Assembly (NCBI RefSeq): GCF_020532705.1
Contig: NZ_JAJAVD010000001.1
Location: 806,001-870,000, forward strand
Direction: 5' to 3'
Length of the DNA stretch: 64,000 nucleotides
Origin: Methylobacillus caricis
Lineage (GTDB): Bacteria > Pseudomonadota > Gammaproteobacteria > Burkholderiales > Methylophilaceae
In this document: positions 43,744 to 53,384 of the stretch, in pieces
Layout of the letters: the number at the start of each line of letters is the position of its first letter
Numbering within the stretch: the first letter of the stretch is position 1
Position numbers and translations under genes: made by a program
The notes under the pieces: generated by a model
What the model saw: the letters and a program-made list of their open reading frames with translations, nothing else
Told to the model about the DNA's origin: nothing
The model's database searches: none

Positions 43744-45930
43744 ATGATTTTCAAGGAAAGACTCATCCACGCCGCCATCTTTGATATGGATGGCACGATG
43801 TTCGATACCGAGCGTCTTCGATTTACCACTATCAAGCAAGCCTCGGCTGAGTTGTTTGGCCAGGCAATCAGTGAAGACATCCTCTTGGGCTCGCTCGGCC
43901 TGAGCGCCAGAAAAGCAGAGGAGCTAGCCAAACAGCAATACGGTCAAGAATATCCTTATGCATCTATACGCAAGCGTGCCGATGAGCTGGAGCTTGCTCA
44001 TGTGCGTAAGCATGGGGTGCCAGTGAAGCCCGGTTTGTATGAAATCCTGGAGCGGCTCAAACGCAATGGCTTGTTGATGGCAGTAGCGACTTCTAGTCGC
44101 CGTGCGATTGCTGAGGAGTACCTGATCAATGCCAATGTCATGAAATATTTTGATATCACGGTGTGTGGCGATGAGGTCAAGCAGGGTAAACCACATCCGG
44201 AGATTTTTCTGGCGGCTGCCAATGAATTGAATTGCCTGCCAGAGCATTGCCTGATGTTCGAGGATTCTGAAAATGGCTTGCGTTCTGCCTCAGGTGCGGG
44301 CGGCTTGCCTATTTTGGTGAAGGATATCAAGGAGCCACGGGCTGAAATCAAGCAGCTGGCTTACCAGGCTTACGACCGCATGCCGGATTTCCTTGCCGAC
44401 CTGATCAGGTTTACGCCCAATCTCCCCAAGCCCAAATTGACGGATGCGTTCCCGCAAACCATCAACAACATGCGGGCGGGCATCCATGGCTTCGGCGCCA
44501 TGGGCGGTGGTTACCTGGCGCAGATATTCTCGCATTGGGACGGCTATACCCGGCCTTATGAAATCATCGGCGCAAGCAACAATACGACCCTGCGCAGCCT
44601 GGTCAATGCGTTTGGCAAGTACGACGTGCACTACAGTAACCTGGCTTTCCACCAGACCATAGACCGCATCCGCCTGATCGACATGGCGGATGAGTCGGCG
44701 GTGTGCGACATGTATGCAATTTCCGAGATTGTTGGCCTGTGTCTACCTGAATCTGCCATCAAGCAGCAGGCCGGCCTGATTGCCAAGGGCCTGGCGGCGC
44801 GTTATCAGCACAATGCCAAGCCGCTGACGATACTGGTGATTCTCAACAAGGTCGGCGGTGCAGCATTTGTGCGGCGACATGTGAAAGAAGCGATGCAAGC
44901 CTTGGTGGCCGGACACGATATTCAAGCGATCATGGATATGGCATGTTTTACTGAAACGGTGGTCAACCGTATGGTTTCAAAAATACCGAAAGAAATTCTC
45001 TTGAAGCAGGCGAGGATTAATTTCGCTAGTTTTGAAAAGCACACCCAGCAAAAGGCATTGGCGCCTGGCGATAGTGTGGCGCCTATGCACCAGGAATCCG
45101 TCCTCCTGGCCGAGCCGGGGCTGGGCAAGATCGTGAGCCAGTTGCGGCATGCCTCGCATCTCAACCGGGCATTGGACCAACTGGGGGTCACCTTGTTTGA
45201 AAGCGGTCCCGACATGCTGCTCTACGCCAAGAAGGGGGGCAAGATACTGGAACGCTTGCGCCAGGTGCAGACGGTGGACAACATTGCCGAGATCCAGGCG
45301 ATCAAGAACCGGCTCCTGAACGGCACGCATGCCATCATTGCCTGGTATGCCAGCCTGCTGGGCTACCAGACCATCGGGCAGGGCATGGGGGACGAGCGCG
45401 TCGTCATGCTGGTGAAACGCCTGGTGAACAACGAGATCAAGCCCGCCATGCTGCAGGAAAACCCGGCACTGGCGGAATACATCAACACCTCGTTCGTCAA
45501 CAGCTTCATCGCGCGTTGCAAGGCTTCGTTCAAGGACCCGTGCCGCCGCATCGGGCGCGACCCGCTGCGCAAGCTGCAACGCAAGGAGCGCATCATGGGC
45601 AGCATCGAGCTGGCTTCCCGCCATGGTATTCAAACCCCCATGCTGGAGTTTGGCGCAGCGCTGGGCATTTTGTATTCATTGCGCCTCATCACGCCCGAGG
45701 ACAAGGAGTGCCAGCGCATCAAGGCCTTGTTCGAGGCAAACGCCTCCGTTGCGGATGTGCTGGCTTTCAGCGGCGACTATCATGGCAAACCCTACCACGG
45801 TCTTGATCCGCAACAGGATGCGGCATTGATCGAGCGTATTGCCGAGCATCTGCGCCAGCTGACCAACCCTGCCTCAGCCCACTGGCAATGGCCGCTGAGC
45901 TATAACTACGCGGAGGAGCTGGCGTCCTGA
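43744..45930 (+). CDS. mtlD: Fused HAD phosphatase / mannitol-1-phosphate 5-dehydrogenase
   Basis: The 728-residue protein joins two enzymes. Residues 1 to about 220 are a HAD-family sugar-phosphate phosphatase: nucleophile DMDGT (Asp14, Asp16), ATSSRR, KPHPEIF and FEDSENG. From about residue 245 a mannitol-1-phosphate dehydrogenase begins with a Rossmann motif (GIHGFGAMGGGYLAQIF), followed by a polyol dehydrogenase C-terminal domain with RIGRDPLRKLQRKERIMG. The same architecture is known in Acinetobacter MtlD, which makes mannitol from fructose-6-phosphate as a compatible solute under salt stress. The two steps would be reduction, then dephosphorylation. No mannitol uptake genes are nearby, which also favours synthesis over catabolism. 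Confidence 0.88.
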   Translation: MIFKERLIHAAIFDMDGTMFDTERLRFTTIKQASAELFGQAISEDILLGSLGLSARKAEELAKQQYGQEYPYASIRKRADELELAHVRKHGVPVKPGLYEILERLKRNGLLMAVATSSRRAIAEEYLINANVMKYFDITVCGDEVKQGKPHPEIFLAAANELNCLPEHCLMFEDSENGLRSASGAGGLPILVKDIKEPRAEIKQLAYQAYDRMPDFLADLIRFTPNLPKPKLTDAFPQTINNMRAGIHGFGAMGGGYLAQIFSHWDGYTRPYEIIGASNNTTLRSLVNAFGKYDVHYSNLAFHQTIDRIRLIDMADESAVCDMYAISEIVGLCLPESAIKQQAGLIAKGLAARYQHNAKPLTILVILNKVGGAAFVRRHVKEAMQALVAGHDIQAIMDMACFTETVVNRMVSKIPKEILLKQARINFASFEKHTQQKALAPGDSVAPMHQESVLLAEPGLGKIVSQLRHASHLNRALDQLGVTLFESGPDMLLYAKKGGKILERLRQVQTVDNIAEIQAIKNRLLNGTHAIIAWYASLLGYQTIGQGMGDERVVMLVKRLVNNEIKPAMLQENPALAEYINTSFVNSFIARCKASFKDPCRRIGRDPLRKLQRKERIMGSIELASRHGIQTPMLEFGAALGILYSLRLITPEDKECQRIKALFEANASVADVLAFSGDYHGKPYHGLDPQQDAALIERIAEHLRQLTNPASAHWQWPLSYNYAEELAS

Positions 45931-45946
45931 TCTCAGGCCGATACCA

Positions 45947-45963
45947 AGGAGGCTGCGCCTCCT
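45947..45963. terminator. Strong short hairpin after the mannitol enzyme gene
   Basis: AGGAGGC (45947-45953) pairs perfectly with GCCTCCT (45957-45963) around a 3-base loop, 16 bases after the mtlD-type stop. There is no T-tract. Confidence 0.4.
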
Positions 45964-46006
45964 GTGGTATATTGGGCATTACCTTACATGAGGAAATACA
46001 GGAAAG

Positions 46007-46357
46007 ATGACGCTTACCACCAAGACCATCAGCGAGCAGTTCAGCAGTTGTCCGCAATTGACAGTTGACCAAGTAGCCGAGGCCGCTGCCGCCGGCTTCA
46101 AAACCATCATCAACAATCGCCCGGATGGCGAGGGCGGTGCCGAGCAGCCCAGCAGCGAGGAAATCCGCCAGGCTGCCGAAGCCAATGGCCTCCAGTACGT
46201 GCATGTTCCTGTGGTGCCCGGCCAGTTGACTTATGCCCAGGTGGACGAGTTGGCCGGGCTGCTACCCAGCCTGCCGATCCCGATCCTGGGGTTCTGCAAG
46301 CTTGGGACGCGCGCGGTCAATATCTACCAGCAGGCGTTGGCCAAGCAGCAGTCATAG
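46007..46357 (+). CDS. TIGR01244-type phosphatase/sulfurtransferase-like protein
   Basis: A 116-residue protein of the family also called beta-lactamase hydrolase-like or DUF442. It has the family pattern: N-terminal SEQFSSCPQLTVDQVAEAAA, IINNRPDGEGG, VPVVPGQLTYAQV and a C-terminal P-loop-like FCKLGTRAVNIY. The last motif corresponds to the Cys-x4-Thr-Arg active-site loop of dual-specificity-phosphatase-like proteins, with Leu where others often have Ser. Homologues are often linked to sulfide oxidation, which fits the persulfide dioxygenase a few kilobases away, but the two are not in one operon. It overlaps the convergent kinase by 6 bases. Confidence 0.82.
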   Translation: MTLTTKTISEQFSSCPQLTVDQVAEAAAAGFKTIINNRPDGEGGAEQPSSEEIRQAAEANGLQYVHVPVVPGQLTYAQVDELAGLLPSLPIPILGFCKLGTRAVNIYQQALAKQQS

Positions 46358-47131
46358 TTGTTGCAGCTTTGCCAGCATTTTCTGCTTGGCTTCATCACGG
46401 CGGAAACGGTAAGCCAGTATCCGGCGCAATTGCCTTTTTGCATTGTGACTCAGGATGGATTGCCCCAAATACTGCAGGAAAAAGCGTAAACGCTGACTGC
46501 GCCTCAGGCCATATTGCTTGGCATTGCGGTCTATGTTGGCCAGCTCTTTGACGATGTGGTATTGCAGCAAGCCGTGCGGCAAGGTTCTGCCACATGGGCT
46601 GTCGATCAGAAAAACTTTTGCGTCGTCGCCCACCAATATATTCCGCCATTTCAAGTCGCCATGGATAAAGCGCTGTGAGTGCAGCGTCCGGGCGATAGCG
46701 GCCAGTTGGTGGCTGACGCTGTTGACCCATTTTTTATCCTGCAGGTGTGGATCACAGTTTCGGGCCAGGGTGACCAGATCTGTACTATGCGGAATTGCAG
46801 CTGTGACCAAGGCGCCGCGATGGAAGATTCCATGGCGGTATTCCATGCCGTAGGCAACCAGCTGCGAAGTGGGAATGCCCCAGGTATCGAAGCGCTGGAG
46901 GTTCTGCCATTCGCGCTCGATGCGTGGTGTGCCGATAAAGTAGCGGATACCCTTGCCCGCGGCATAGTAACGCTTGACATAATATTGCCGGCCTTCCGCC
47001 TCCACCAAGACGACCTCAGAAAACCCAAGGTTATGGCTGATCTGCTGTCCGGTAAGATTGAATATCTGGTCAATCGAGCCGAAAACCGAGCGCAGGTGCT
47101 GCCATTGGTCGCAAAGGCGCCAGCTATCCAT
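46352..47131 (-). CDS. Lipopolysaccharide kinase-type (WaaP/Kdo kinase-like) protein
   Basis: A 259-residue protein with a small-kinase fold. It has a Lys-containing strand (YYVKRYYAAGKG), the catalytic loop FIHGDLKWRNILV and a DFG-like VFLIDSPCGR, the pattern of lipopolysaccharide heptose/Kdo kinases and related InaA-type proteins. The C-terminus is rich in Arg (RRSQRLRFFLQYLGQSIL). A role in phosphorylating a lipopolysaccharide core sugar is inferred from family membership. It follows acs by 16 bases on the same strand, a probable operon without an obvious functional link. Confidence 0.8.
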   Translation of the reverse strand: MDSWRLCDQWQHLRSVFGSIDQIFNLTGQQISHNLGFSEVVLVEAEGRQYYVKRYYAAGKGIRYFIGTPRIEREWQNLQRFDTWGIPTSQLVAYGMEYRHGIFHRGALVTAAIPHSTDLVTLARNCDPHLQDKKWVNSVSHQLAAIARTLHSQRFIHGDLKWRNILVGDDAKVFLIDSPCGRTLPHGLLQYHIVKELANIDRNAKQYGLRRSQRLRFFLQYLGQSILSHNAKRQLRRILAYRFRRDEAKQKMLAKLQQL

Positions 47132-47147
47132 GTCTATTGCTGATCGC

Positions 47148-49112
47148 CTATATGGTGGAGTGTTTCAATTGTTCCAGGATAGCCGGGTTGTCTAGCGTGG
47201 AAATATCCGAGGTGATTTCCTCGCCTTTGGCCAGGGAGCGCAACAGGCGGCGCATGATCTTGCCGGAGCGGGTCTTGGGCAGGTTTTCGCCGAAGCGGAT
47301 TTCATCCGGCTTGGCAATCGGGCCGATTTCCTTGCCTACCCAGTCGCGTAATTGCGCCGCGATGGTTTTGGCGGCATCGCCTTCAGGGCGCTCGCCCTTG
47401 AGCACCACATAGGCCACGATGGATTCCCCCTTGATGTCGTGGGGCTTGCCCACGATCGCGGCTTCGGCCACCAGCGGATTGGCAACCAGTGCCGACTCGA
47501 TTTCCATGGTGCCCAGACGGTGGCCGGAGACGTTGAGCACGTCGTCGATGCGGCCCATGATCCAGAAATAACCGTCCTCGTCGCGGTGCGCAGAGTCGCC
47601 GGCCAGGTACAAGCCCTTGAGTTCCTCGGGGAAATAGGCCTTCCTGAAGCGCTCTGGATTGCCCCAGATGTTACGGATCATGGAGGGCCACGGCTTCTTC
47701 ACGACCAGCAGGCCGCCGCCTGTCCCGTCGATATGGGTTCCATCTTCCTCAACGATATCAACGATGATGCCTGGAAGCGGGCGGGTACAGGAACCTGGTT
47801 TGGCAGGGATGGCACCGGGCAGCGGCGCAATCATGTGTGAACCTGTTTCGGTTTGCCACCAGGTATCGGCAATCGGGCAACGCTCCTTGCCCACAACCTT
47901 GTGATACCACATCCAGGCCTCGGGATTGATCGGCTCCCCTACAGTGCCCAGCAAGCGAAGGCTTGAAAGGTCATAATGATTGGGCAAGTCCCCACCCAGT
48001 TTGATCAGGGATCGAATGGCAGTGGGCGCAGTATAGAAAATACTGACCTTATGCTGTTCTATCATTTTCCAGAAGCGGCCTGCATCGGGATAGGTGGGTA
48101 TGCCTTCAAACACCACCTGGGTGCTGCCCAAGGCGAGCGGGCCATAGGCCACATAGCTGTGGCCGGTGATCCAGCCTACATCGGCGGTACACCAGAAAAT
48201 ATCGGTTGCCTTGTGGTCGAAGACCCACTTCATGCTCATGATGGTGCCCAACAGATAGCCGCCAGTAGAATGCTGGACGCCCTTGGGGGTACCGGTTGAG
48301 CCGGATGTGTACAGGATGAACAGGGGATGTTCGGCACTGACCCAGGTGGGTTCGCAGTAATCATTTTCAGCGGCTTCAACCTCGTGCCACCAGAGGTCGC
48401 GCTGCGGATTCATGATGATTTCAACGCCAGTGCGCTGATAGGCGATGACTTTTTCCACACCGTCACAACCGCCTAGCGCGAGGGCCTCGTCAACCGCTCC
48501 CTTTAGTGCCACAGCTTTGCCGCCACGCAGACCGCCATCTGCAGTAATAATAAGCTTGGCGCCTACATCCACAATGCGCTCATGCAGGCTCTTGGCGGAG
48601 AAGCCGCCAAACACGACGGAATGGATGGCGCCAATGCGCGCGCAGGCCTGCATGGCGACGATGGCTTCAATGCTCATGGGCAAGTAAATAATGACGCGAT
48701 CGCCCAGTCCAATGCCTTGCTTTTTCAAGGCATTGGCGAACCGGCATACACGCTGATGTAGCTCTTTATAGGTGATATTGGTGACGGTGCCGTCATCTGC
48801 TTCAAAGATCAGTGCAGTCTTGTTACCACGGGTGGCAAGGTGGCGGTCTATGCAGTTGTGCGATGCATTCAGGGTGCCATCAGCAAACCAGCGGTAGAAA
48901 GGAGCTTGCGACTCATCCAGGATTTCGCTGAAGGGGGTATGCCAGTCAATCTCATTGCGGGCCAGTTCGGCCCAGAAGCCGGTGTAATCCTGCTCCGCGG
49001 CTTGGCACAATGCCAGGTAGCCCTCCATGCCTGACACCGTGGCGGCTTGCCGGAATGCATCGTGCGGCGCAAAAACACGTCTTTCCGTCAGCACGGATTC
49101 AATCGACGACAT
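47148..49112 (-). CDS. acs: Acetyl-CoA synthetase
   Basis: AMP-forming acetate-CoA ligase of 654 residues, which activates acetate in two steps through acetyl-AMP. The adenylate-forming core motif is [20 protein letters not shown]. Other motifs are [32 protein letters not shown] and [18 protein letters not shown]. The catalytic lysine near the C-terminus (about residue 617, in [14 protein letters not shown]) is the site that acetylation controls in related enzymes. The start has a strong GGAGGAG ribosome site. It is divergent from glnE across 104 bases. Confidence 0.97.
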   Translation of the reverse strand: MSSIESVLTERRVFAPHDAFRQAATVSGMEGYLALCQAAEQDYTGFWAELARNEIDWHTPFSEILDESQAPFYRWFADGTLNASHNCIDRHLATRGNKTALIFEADDGTVTNITYKELHQRVCRFANALKKQGIGLGDRVIIYLPMSIEAIVAMQACARIGAIHSVVFGGFSAKSLHERIVDVGAKLIITADGGLRGGKAVALKGAVDEALALGGCDGVEKVIAYQRTGVEIIMNPQRDLWWHEVEAAENDYCEPTWVSAEHPLFILYTSGSTGTPKGVQHSTGGYLLGTIMSMKWVFDHKATDIFWCTADVGWITGHSYVAYGPLALGSTQVVFEGIPTYPDAGRFWKMIEQHKVSIFYTAPTAIRSLIKLGGDLPNHYDLSSLRLLGTVGEPINPEAWMWYHKVVGKERCPIADTWWQTETGSHMIAPLPGAIPAKPGSCTRPLPGIIVDIVEEDGTHIDGTGGGLLVVKKPWPSMIRNIWGNPERFRKAYFPEELKGLYLAGDSAHRDEDGYFWIMGRIDDVLNVSGHRLGTMEIESALVANPLVAEAAIVGKPHDIKGESIVAYVVLKGERPEGDAAKTIAAQLRDWVGKEIGPIAKPDEIRFGENLPKTRSGKIMRRLLRSLAKGEEITSDISTLDNPAILEQLKHSTI

Positions 49113-49216
49113 ACATACTCCTCCAAAACACTATAATGAGTTAGGCTGTGACCTTCTTGCCAGCCATTTAATGGACTTCTAAGAAACCAATAATAACATT
49201 TCATTAACAATTTCAG

Positions 49217-51952
49217 ATGCGCAAACTATCACAGATTTTGCAAGAAAACACTGCCCAGAGTACGGAAGAGCAATATTTATTGCATGCCATACGCTGCAGT
49301 CCGTTCGTCCAGCGATTATTGACTGGGGATGAAGCCCTTTTACCTGAGTTGATGGAGCAGGTTCATGAGGCATGGACAGCAGATGCCATGCGGGCCTGGC
49401 TGGATAAACAGGAAGTCAGCGATGATATTTCGCTCAAGCGAGTATTGCGCAAGCTGCGCCAGTGCGTGATCCTGCGCGTGATTGTGCGTGATCTCAATGG
49501 CCTGGCAGACCTGGGTGAGGTCATACATGTGGTGAGCGCACTGGCCGAGGTGACGTTGCAGCATGCCTTGTTGCACTTGACCCCATGGCTGGAAGCCATG
49601 TTTGGCAGCCCTATCGGTGAGGAAAGTGGCCAGCGTCAGGAGTTTATTGTAGTGGGCATGGGCAAGCTTGGCGGCTATGAGCTTAATGTGTCATCCGATA
49701 TCGACCTGATCTTTGCATTTGAGGAGGATGGTGAAACCAACGGCGCCAAGTCCATCAGCAATATGGATTTCTTTACCCGGCTTGCCAAGCGCTTGATAGC
49801 TGCCATTGACGAGATTACAGAGGACGGGTTTGTATTCCGTGTGGACATGCGGTTGCGGCCATATGGGTCTGAAGGGCCGCTGGCCTGCAGTTTTGCCATG
49901 CTGGAAGAGTATTACCAGAACCAGGGCCGCGAGTGGGAGCGCTATGCCTGGATCAAGGGGCGGGTGGTGGCTGGCCCGGGCCAGAACCTGGGTGATCTGC
50001 TGCGCCCGTTTGTTTTCCGCAAGTACCTGGATTTTGGCGCCTTTGCTTCCATGCGTGACCTCAAGGTGCAGATCCAGCGTGATGTCAATCGCCGGGATAT
50101 GCATGACAACATCAAGCTGGGCCGAGGCGGGATTCGCGAAGTTGAGTTTATTGCCCAGGTATTCCAGCTCATACGCGGCGGGCGCGATCCCAGCCTGCAG
50201 GTCAGGCCTACGTTGTCAGTGCTGAACCTGCTGCAGGAAAAAACACTGTTGCCAAAGAACACTGTCAGCGAGCTGAGCGCTGCCTATATCTTTTTGCGTA
50301 ACCTGGAACATAGGCTGCAATATATGGAAGATACCCAGACGCAGGATATCCCCCACGCAGATGAAGGGCGCGCCCGCATCGCACTGGGTATGGGATTTTC
50401 CGGCTGGGGAGAGTTTGTTTCTGCATTGGAGCAACATAGGGCCAAAGTACAGCATCATTTTGATGAGGTCTTTACCGATCCACAGGAAGTGAATTCCGGG
50501 GAAGCGCCACAGGAAATGAATGTGACAGGACTCTGGCTGGGATTGATGACAGGACAGGATGCGGTGGCTCTGATGACCAGGCTGGGTTACGCGGAGCCAG
50601 AAGATACCCTGCGTAAGGTCATGAGTTTTCATGACAGTCCAAGATACAAGCAGCTGCCCGAGTTGAGCCGGCAGCGGTTCGATGCATTGATGCCCATGGC
50701 AATGAATCAGGCAGGGCAGGAGCCTCATCCCGATGTAGTGTTAATGCGGGTTGCAGACTTGCTGGACAGTATCTGCCGTCGTGCCAGCTATCTCGCTTTG
50801 CTGGCAGAATACCCGGCCGCACTGACCCTGGTGATCCGGATTGTGGGCGCAAGCCCCTGGCTGGCCCAATACCTGTCGCAACATCCCATCCTACTGGATG
50901 AATTGCTGGATACACGCAATCTTTATGCGGCCCCTGATTTTGCTGCCATGCATGTGGATCTCGAGCGCCGCATTCTTGAGCTGCATGGTGATGTGGAGCG
51001 GCAAATGGATGAAATGCGGCACTTCAAACATGCCGCTGTATTTCGTTTTGCCGCCAAGGATGTAGCTGGCGAGCTGTCATTGGAAACCCTGTCAGACTAC
51101 CTGAGTGCCTTGGCAGACATCATCCTGGATGTAGCTATCAAGGCTATTTGGCCAGCATTACGCAACCGTCATCGGGATATGCCGCTGTTTGCCGTGATTG
51201 GCTATGGCAAGCTGGGGGGCAAAGAGCTGGGTTATGCTTCTGACCTGGATATCATTTTTCTCTATGATGATGAAGCGCCAGAGGCCGGCGAAGTGTATGC
51301 CAAGCTGGGGCAACGGATTAATACTTGGCTGAGCAGTATGACCTCTGCGGGAACGCTTTATGAAACCGATATGCAGTTGCGCCCGGACGGTGCCAGCGGT
51401 TTGCTGGTGAGTTCGGTGCAGGCGTTTCGTACTTACCAGGAGGAAAAAGCCTGGGTCTGGGAACACCAGGCACTGACGCGTGCGCGTTTCAGTGCCGGTA
51501 ATCAGCAGATTGGCGAAATATTTGAGCAAATACGCCAGGATGTGCTCGCCCAGCCTCGGGACCTTTTGAAATTACGCGAGGAGGTGGTTTCCATGCGCGC
51601 AAAAATGCATGGAGCCCACCCCAATCATGGTGAGCTGTTCGACCTCAAGCATGATAGTGGCGGGATCGTGGATGTCGAGTTTATTGTGCAATACCTGGTG
51701 TTGGCGCATGCAGCGGTTTACCCTGAACTGACCAGAAACCTGGGGAATATTGCCTTGCTGGAGATGCTTGGCCAGCTTGGTTTGATCCGGCTGGGGCATG
51801 CGCAGTTGGCAGCCAAGGCCTACCGTGATTACAGGCGCCGCCAGCATGCCATCAGGCTGCAAGGAGAAAGCAAGGCCCGTGTGCCTTTGGACGAAGTGAA
51901 GGATGAGGTGGAAGCGGTGCGCAACTTATGGCAGGAAGTCTTTGTAGCCTAG
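49217..51952 (+). CDS. glnE: Glutamine synthetase adenylyltransferase/deadenylylase
   Basis: GlnE adds AMP to or removes it from glutamine synthetase in response to PII and glutamine. The 911-residue bifunctional protein has two nucleotidyltransferase domains. The N-terminal one (deadenylylation) has VGMGKLGGYELNVSSDIDLI at about residue 150, and the C-terminal one (adenylylation) has IGYGKLGGKELGYASDLDII at about residue 665. Linked helical signatures such as IKLGRGGIREVEFIAQVFQL and FDLKHDSGGIVDVEFIVQYL follow each. The length is close to that of the family. The start is an ATG at 49217 without an obvious ribosome site. It is convergent with the HD-GYP gene. Confidence 0.97.
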   Translation: MRKLSQILQENTAQSTEEQYLLHAIRCSPFVQRLLTGDEALLPELMEQVHEAWTADAMRAWLDKQEVSDDISLKRVLRKLRQCVILRVIVRDLNGLADLGEVIHVVSALAEVTLQHALLHLTPWLEAMFGSPIGEESGQRQEFIVVGMGKLGGYELNVSSDIDLIFAFEEDGETNGAKSISNMDFFTRLAKRLIAAIDEITEDGFVFRVDMRLRPYGSEGPLACSFAMLEEYYQNQGREWERYAWIKGRVVAGPGQNLGDLLRPFVFRKYLDFGAFASMRDLKVQIQRDVNRRDMHDNIKLGRGGIREVEFIAQVFQLIRGGRDPSLQVRPTLSVLNLLQEKTLLPKNTVSELSAAYIFLRNLEHRLQYMEDTQTQDIPHADEGRARIALGMGFSGWGEFVSALEQHRAKVQHHFDEVFTDPQEVNSGEAPQEMNVTGLWLGLMTGQDAVALMTRLGYAEPEDTLRKVMSFHDSPRYKQLPELSRQRFDALMPMAMNQAGQEPHPDVVLMRVADLLDSICRRASYLALLAEYPAALTLVIRIVGASPWLAQYLSQHPILLDELLDTRNLYAAPDFAAMHVDLERRILELHGDVERQMDEMRHFKHAAVFRFAAKDVAGELSLETLSDYLSALADIILDVAIKAIWPALRNRHRDMPLFAVIGYGKLGGKELGYASDLDIIFLYDDEAPEAGEVYAKLGQRINTWLSSMTSAGTLYETDMQLRPDGASGLLVSSVQAFRTYQEEKAWVWEHQALTRARFSAGNQQIGEIFEQIRQDVLAQPRDLLKLREEVVSMRAKMHGAHPNHGELFDLKHDSGGIVDVEFIVQYLVLAHAAVYPELTRNLGNIALLEMLGQLGLIRLGHAQLAAKAYRDYRRRQHAIRLQGESKARVPLDEVKDEVEAVRNLWQEVFVA

Positions 51953-51957
51953 CGGCC

Positions 51958-52578
51958 TCAATCTGTTCTTGCCGGACTTCGTTCTATGACACACATGAAC
52001 CGTTTTATCAGGTCAGGGTCGGTTTTTATGCCTTCCTCATCCGCCATGATATTCATGATTTCCTGGTGGCTCCGGCCATGATGGTAAGGGCGGGCGGTGC
52101 TCATGGCATCGTAACCATCTGCAATCAGCAAGATTCGGGAGGCCAGCGGAATCCGGTTGCCTGATAGGCCGTCAGGGTAGCCGCTGCCATTGAAACACTC
52201 ATGATGGTGACGAATGATATCCGCAACCATGTCAGCTTGTGGGTGCAATGTGTTGCGGAACAGCCGTTCGCCCTTGACCGGATGCATTTTCATCATAGCC
52301 CACTCCTCAGCGTTGAGGGCGCCCGGTTTGAGCAGCACATGGTCAGGAATACCAATCTTCCCGATGTCATGAAAGCGGGCGCCAATGCGAAGGACATCCA
52401 GTTCGGCCTGAGTCAGTCCGCACTCAATTCCAAGCTCCAGGGCCAGCATGGATACCCGGTCACAATGCTGGTAGGTATAGGGATCGCGTTCGTCAAGCGC
52501 TACAAATAGTGCCTCGGCAGAGGAGGCGAGATAGGATGCAAAAGAGCTTGGAGGCGTTGCGGGGCTAGTTTGCTGCAA
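51958..52578 (-). CDS. HD-GYP domain phosphohydrolase
   Basis: A 206-residue protein that is almost entirely an HD-GYP domain, the class that hydrolyses cyclic di-GMP. The metal ligands are recognisable: HCDRV, ARFHDIGKIGIPD, the lysine in MHPVKGERLF, HHECFNGSGYPDGLSG (the GYP motif) and IADGYDAM. No receiver or sensor domain is attached. The start is a TTG at 52576-52578, the only start codon near the domain edge. The ribosome site and the TTG lie inside a perfect 8-base stem (52561-52589), which may reduce translation. Catalytic activity is inferred from intact motifs. Confidence 0.88.
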   Translation of the reverse strand: MQQTSPATPPSSFASYLASSAEALFVALDERDPYTYQHCDRVSMLALELGIECGLTQAELDVLRIGARFHDIGKIGIPDHVLLKPGALNAEEWAMMKMHPVKGERLFRNTLHPQADMVADIIRHHHECFNGSGYPDGLSGNRIPLASRILLIADGYDAMSTARPYHHGRSHQEIMNIMADEEGIKTDPDLIKRFMCVIERSPARTD

Positions 52579-52589
52579 GTGCTAGCCCC
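52561..52589 (-). promoter_or_regulatory. Hairpin enclosing the ribosome site and TTG start of the HD-GYP gene
   Basis: On the mRNA the 8-base arm GGGGCTAG, which includes part of the AAGGGG ribosome site, pairs perfectly with CTAGCCCC inside the coding region. The TTG start is in the 13-base loop. Such a stem can mask translation initiation. Confidence 0.5.
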
Positions 52590-52681
52590 TTGAAATGCTT
52601 AATCAATGGTGGAACCGTTTACCTGATCTCTAAAAGATACCCAGCTGATTCAAGTGCCAGCTGGCGAGTACAGGCATTATT

Positions 52682-53233
52682 CTAGCATGCAGGATTCTTG
52701 TCGATAATGGATTGCAGGCTTTTTCCGGTTTTCTTTTCAGCAAAAGGTGCGTGGTATTCAATGTCGTAGATCATCCATTGACCATTCTCCTTGCGCAGGA
52801 TGACTTCGTCCGTCCATGTTTTGGTGCTGCCATTCTGTTCCAATTTGAAATGTACAGAAGACTGGCGGCCAAACTGGTTGGGGAAGCTTGGGTCAATAGT
52901 GAAGCTGGTGAAGCCTTCGTCGCTGGAGGTGAAGATATCACCGGTAGTCCATGGTGTTGTTTTATCGCGGTTCCTGCAGCGGTGCTGTTCACGCAGGGCA
53001 ATATAGAAAATACGGTGGAGCTTGGGAATCAGGTGTTGTGCAATAGCATCTAGTTGCGCCATGTTGGGCAGGCCGACGACCTTGTCAGTTTTCTGCAACG
53101 CAGCATAGTCCTGATAAAAACTGGTGGCTGCCTCACGCGCTTCATCTTTAGCCTCTTTGGCAGCATGCGCTGGGTGCATGCTTAGCAATGTACAGATGGA
53201 AAGCAGTATTGCAAACAATTTTGCCATTTTCAT
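52682..53233 (-). CDS. Exported protein of unknown function
   Basis: A 183-residue periplasmic protein with a Sec signal peptide (MAKLFAILLSICTLLSMHPA, cleavage after AHA). The mature part starts with a helical region (EAREAATSFYQDYAALQ) and has a mixed alpha/beta body with two Cys, one in the last residue pair AC. Its middle and end (SFPNQFGRQSSVHFKL, VILRKENGQWMIYDIEY) resemble NTF2-like/DUF3828-type domains; that match is tentative. The start is one of two nearby ATGs (53231-53233 or 53225-53227). It lies downstream of the sorbosone dehydrogenase gene but behind its terminator. Confidence 0.7.
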   Translation of the reverse strand: MKMAKLFAILLSICTLLSMHPAHAAKEAKDEAREAATSFYQDYAALQKTDKVVGLPNMAQLDAIAQHLIPKLHRIFYIALREQHRCRNRDKTTPWTTGDIFTSSDEGFTSFTIDPSFPNQFGRQSSVHFKLEQNGSTKTWTDEVILRKENGQWMIYDIEYHAPFAEKKTGKSLQSIIDKNPAC

Positions 53234-53305
53234 GATCCCGGTGGGTAATGCAGTATAGAGGACAGGTGGCATGTGGCCAGCTGGCGATGGCAGATTAGAG
53301 CATGC

Positions 53306-53346
53306 GATGAAAATGTCAGGCAAGCCCTGTGCAGGGGTGCCTGACA
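53306..53346 (-). terminator. Rho-independent terminator after the sorbosone dehydrogenase-like gene
   Basis: A perfect 9-base stem TGTCAGGCA / TGCCTGACA (53314-53346) with a nested CCCT/AGGG stem is followed on the minus strand by TTTTCATC. It lies 39 bases after the gene stop. Confidence 0.75.
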
Positions 53347-53384
53347 TGTCGGGAAAAATTCTTGGTGTTAATTCAGGATTGTGA

